This document shows, piece by piece, positions 62,153-64,000 of a stretch of DNA of 64,000 bases. The notes beneath the pieces were generated by a model. That model was not told the origin of the DNA. It ran no database searches and was given only the letters and a program-made list of their open reading frames with translations. The stretch is from Phaeovulum vinaykumarii. GTDB lineage: Bacteria; Pseudomonadota; Alphaproteobacteria; Rhodobacterales; Rhodobacteraceae. The position numbers were made by a program, and so were the translations under genes. The DNA lies in contig NZ_FTOM01000009.1 of the NCBI RefSeq assembly GCF_900156695.1, positions 1-64,000 of the forward strand. The letters are read 5' to 3'. Numbering within the stretch: position 1 is the stretch's first letter; each line of letters opens with the position of its first letter.

Positions 62153-62832
62153 GAAAGATCTCCTCTGAGCCGCTCAAACACGGCAGTCACACGGGCCACA
62201 TGCCCTTGGGTTTCTCGAAAAGGGGGGATGCCGCCGTGGCGTGTGACCGCCTCAGGGCCAGCGTTGTACGCCGCAAGGGCCAGAGAGCCCTCGCCGAACC
62301 GGTCGAGCATCATCAGCAAGTATCGGGCTGATCCGTCGAGGTTCTGCGCAATGTCATGTGGGTCCACGCCGAGATCGCGGGCGGTATCCGGCATAAGCTG
62401 GCCAAGGCCTATGGCACCGACAGGGCTACGTGCAGCCGGATTGTATGCGCTCTCGACTTCGATATTGGCCCGGTAAAGGAGCGCCCAATCAGTGACTGAA
62501 AGCCCTGCGCGACGCAGCGCACCATGCCCAGCATACCGCAGAGCCGTGGTCTCGATCGCATGGAGGATTTCTGGGGTGGCGCGGGCGGCGGATCGAGCCG
62601 GGATCGCTGTCTCGCTCGTTGCGTCAGGAACGCGAGGTTCTGCGAAGAGAAAAAGGCGCCCGTTTGCCTCTTGAGAAGTGGAAATCAATTGGCCGTCTGG
62701 GCCAACCGAAAAGATGAAACCGTCGGCCAGGGCCGGGGGCGCGGAACAAACGCCTGTACCCAAAGCAACGACGAGCGCAGTCGCGCGGTCAGCTGCCTTT
62801 GACCGGAGGCGCGGCGTGGCGCTCGCGGCCAC
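62149..62832 (-). CDS. virB1: VirB1 lytic transglycosylase
   Basis: The 227-residue protein has a signal-like segment (ATALVVALGTGVCSAPPALA) and an SLT domain: the catalytic Glu127 in VESAYNP, then GAIGLGQLMPDTARDLG, and SLALAAYNAGPEAV. It opens peptidoglycan for the channel. No ATG is available at the right place; I use GTG at 62832, with TTG at 62841 as an alternative, so the N-terminus is uncertain. Both overlap the preceding gene by about 40-50 bases. Confidence 0.82.
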   Translation of the reverse strand: MAASATPRLRSKAADRATALVVALGTGVCSAPPALADGFIFSVGPDGQLISTSQEANGRLFLFAEPRVPDATSETAIPARSAARATPEILHAIETTALRYAGHGALRRAGLSVTDWALLYRANIEVESAYNPAARSPVGAIGLGQLMPDTARDLGVDPHDIAQNLDGSARYLLMMLDRFGEGSLALAAYNAGPEAVTRHGGIPPFRETQGHVARVTAVFERLRGDLS

Positions 62833-63115
62833 CTTCTTCAAGTGGGATGCTAGCGGTCGTACAGCCCATGTCGGCCAGGAAACTGACAAGGCCAACGATG
62901 GTTTTGAAGTCGCGGAGCTTGAGGACGCTTCGGCTGGTGACGAGCATCTTATCGTCACGCCCATCAGTGGCGACGGCGCGGATGACCCACGAGCCGTACC
63001 AGCTGTTATGGCGCTTCTCTGCTCTCTCCTTGCAGACCACCTCAATGAGGTAGCCCTCGGCGAGCAAGCCGCGCAGTCCGTCTTCTGTAACCACATTCGG
63101 GGCTTCTTCTATCAT
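62789..63115 (-). CDS. Hypothetical protein at the head of the virB operon
   Basis: The 108-residue protein begins MIEEAPNVVTEDGLRGLLAEGYLIEVVCKERAEKRHNSWYGSWVIRAV, with a RSVLKLRDFKTIVGLVSFLADMG middle. No family is recognised. It lacks a signal peptide and so is cytoplasmic, perhaps a transfer regulator. A GGGAAGG site lies 5 bases before the ATG at 63115. It is the first gene transcribed towards virB1 and overlaps that gene by 44 bases. Confidence 0.6.
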   Translation of the reverse strand: MIEEAPNVVTEDGLRGLLAEGYLIEVVCKERAEKRHNSWYGSWVIRAVATDGRDDKMLVTSRSVLKLRDFKTIVGLVSFLADMGCTTASIPLEEGGRERHAAPPVKGS

Positions 63116-63309
63116 GGCCTTCCCTTGGGTCCTTGTTCTGCCTGGGTGCAGTATCAGGCCCACGGGGTCGCAACACCGTGAGCGATACAAAACAACATTA
63201 GTGATAGCAAGACAATAATAACGTGTTGACGAAGTTCGCCTTGCTCCGATAACGGTGATAGCCGACAGAATGATAATCTTAAAGGCGGCAAAGGAGTTTT
63301 GCCCTGCGC
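63116..63309. promoter_or_regulatory. Divergent control region of the virB operon
   Basis: The stretch is AT-rich. TTGACG at 63226-63231 and ATAACG at 63249-63254 are 17 bases apart and point right. GTGATAGC occurs at 63201-63208 and again at 63255-63262, flanking that promoter. On the minus strand the segment around 63200-63220 has TTGCTA as a weak -35 candidate for the virB operon. Confidence 0.4.
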
Positions 63310-63588
63310 TTGTTTATTGCGCGCAACGCACCGTTGCTGTTCGCGTTCCTGCTTGGAAGCATGCCGATAGCCGCGGCAGCAGATTGCGTGCCTCCCGAAC
63401 GACCGTTCTTGCCTCAGTCGCAAGAAGACATGCGTGCCTATGCCGATCTGCTGCGTGCTGATTTCGAGAGCTACATCGCCGACATCCAGGAGTACTTCCG
63501 CTGTCTTGATGCCGAGCGCGCCCGCGCGCTTCAGGAGGCGCGCGAGGTCAGTGAAGACTATGGAAGACTGGTCGAGCTATTGGACTGA
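63310..63588 (+). CDS. Small exported protein, divergent from the virB operon
   Basis: The 92-residue protein has a hydrophobic signal segment (NAPLLFAFLLGSMPIAAAA) and a mature helical part with cysteines in DCVPPERP and FRCLDAERARAL. The start is TTG at 63310, or CTG at 63304, which is 7 bases after the AAGGAG site at 63291-63296 and so better spaced. No family is recognised. It may be a periplasmic partner of the transfer apparatus. Confidence 0.5.
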   Translation: MFIARNAPLLFAFLLGSMPIAAAADCVPPERPFLPQSQEDMRAYADLLRADFESYIADIQEYFRCLDAERARALQEAREVSEDYGRLVELLD

Positions 63589-63602
63589 GCAAACGCATGG
63601 GC

Positions 63603-63923
63603 TTAACCGCCGTCGAGATCCTCGTAGTAGACGAGCGCGGGCATGTTGCGGCGCTGGTGCACGATACGCAGGATGACTGCCGCGCCATCCGCCGCATCGA
63701 GCCGCTTGTAGAAGATCACGTGACGCTGGCAATTGACCGACCGCATCCCCGGGACAAAGAGACTCCTGTCCCGGCCCCGGTCGGGATCGCCAGTGATCCG
63801 CTCGAAGGCGGTGACCAACTGGCGGTAATAGACGAGCCATTGGTCCCTGCCCCAAGTTCCGACGGTGTAGGCACGGATCTCTTCAAGGTCGGCTCTGGCC
63901 CGACCGGAAAGTCGAATGGTCAT
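63603..63923 (-). CDS. parE: ParE/RelE-family toxin
   Basis: The 106-residue protein has the ParE fold: LSGRARADLEEIRAYTVGTWG, then YYRQLVTAFERITGDPDRGRD and MRSVNCQRHVIFYK with VILRIVHQRRN near the end, the RHxxFY and RIVHxRR blocks of the family. ParE members poison gyrase; RelE-like members cut mRNA. Five bases separate it from the antitoxin stop. The 14 bases to the small exported gene hold nothing. Confidence 0.87.
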   Translation of the reverse strand: MTIRLSGRARADLEEIRAYTVGTWGRDQWLVYYRQLVTAFERITGDPDRGRDRSLFVPGMRSVNCQRHVIFYKRLDAADGAAVILRIVHQRRNMPALVYYEDLDGG

Positions 63924-63928
63924 GCGGG

Positions 63929-64000
63929 TCAGCGATCAAACGCATCCGGTTCGAAGGCTTGAGCATCGAACTCGGCGAAATCCCCATTTTCGGCCAGGGT
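63929..64000 (-). CDS. Antitoxin of the ParE pair, partial
   Basis: The frame entering from the right edge codes for 23 residues ending FAEFDAQAFEPDAFDR and then a stop five bases before the toxin ATG. Position and the acidic helical tail fit a ParD-type or similar antitoxin. The start and DNA-binding domain lie outside the window. Confidence 0.6.
   Translation of the reverse strand, partial: TLAENGDFAEFDAQAFEPDAFDR

Noticed and set aside
1-64000. CRISPR arrays, tRNA, rRNA and insertion sequences
   Set aside because: I found no regularly spaced repeats, no cloverleaf-like sequence and no transposase in the window.

Overview
The window is about 62-63 % G+C by eye, and its genes look like those of an alphaproteobacterium of the Rhodobacteraceae/Rhodobacterales type (Paracoccus or Roseobacter relatives). 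This rests on protein family resemblance and codon use; no rRNA, tRNA or replication initiator gene is present to prove it. Almost everything belongs to the accessory genome. The window reads as a large stretch of a conjugative plasmid or integrative conjugative element with two halves of a VirB/VirD-type transfer system and a lot of cargo.

Region by region. (1) 1-9 kb: a cluster of palindromes, a GFA-family protein, an H-NS-like protein, a single-strand binding protein, a DUF932 protein, a run of small plasmid-type proteins of unknown function, and a RES-Xre toxin-antitoxin pair. (2) 9-19 kb: an AbiE-type pair on the minus strand, a protein made of two copies of one motif, a 1464-residue methyltransferase-helicase of the strawberry-notch family, a Toprim protein, a strong nested palindrome, a DUF2493 protein and a WGR protein. 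(3) 19-30 kb: a defence locus of five genes overlapping or nearly abutting (WYL regulator, degenerate PLD plus SNF2 helicase, DUF4391, type III Mod, type III Res), followed by a convergent Fic protein. (4) 30-37.3 kb: the DNA-processing half of the transfer system. VirC1 and VirC2 are on the minus strand; a palindrome-rich region that is the best oriT candidate separates them from a MobC/VirD1-like protein, a VirD2-like relaxase and VirD4 on the plus strand.

(5) 37.4-46.6 kb: a ten-gene minus-strand operon with a divergent LysR regulator: two oxidoreductase subunits plus a ferredoxin-like subunit, a complete basic-amino-acid type ABC importer, RidA, arginase and ornithine cyclodeaminase. The set matches the opine (nopaline/octopine) catabolic regions of Agrobacterium Ti plasmids and predicts uptake of an arginine-derived opine and its conversion to arginine, ornithine and proline. 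(6) 46.7-51.7 kb: a MerR regulator with a permease and a DUF411 protein (metal handling), an EamA exporter, and a TauE/SafE permease divergent from a GntR regulator. (7) 51.8-63.1 kb: the mating-channel half, on the minus strand, from virB1 through virB6, including an unusual protein that looks like a VirB5 scaffold with a lytic transglycosylase domain inside it. (8) 63.3-64 kb: a small secreted protein and a ParE toxin whose antitoxin runs off the window.

The two transfer halves together (relaxosome and coupling protein at 30-37 kb, channel at 52-63 kb) would make a self-transmissible system, with the opine and metal genes lying between them. The most interesting items are the five-gene type III-like defence locus, the VirB5/transglycosylase chimera, the opine operon in a transfer element of this lineage, the oriT-like array, and several unexplained palindromes.
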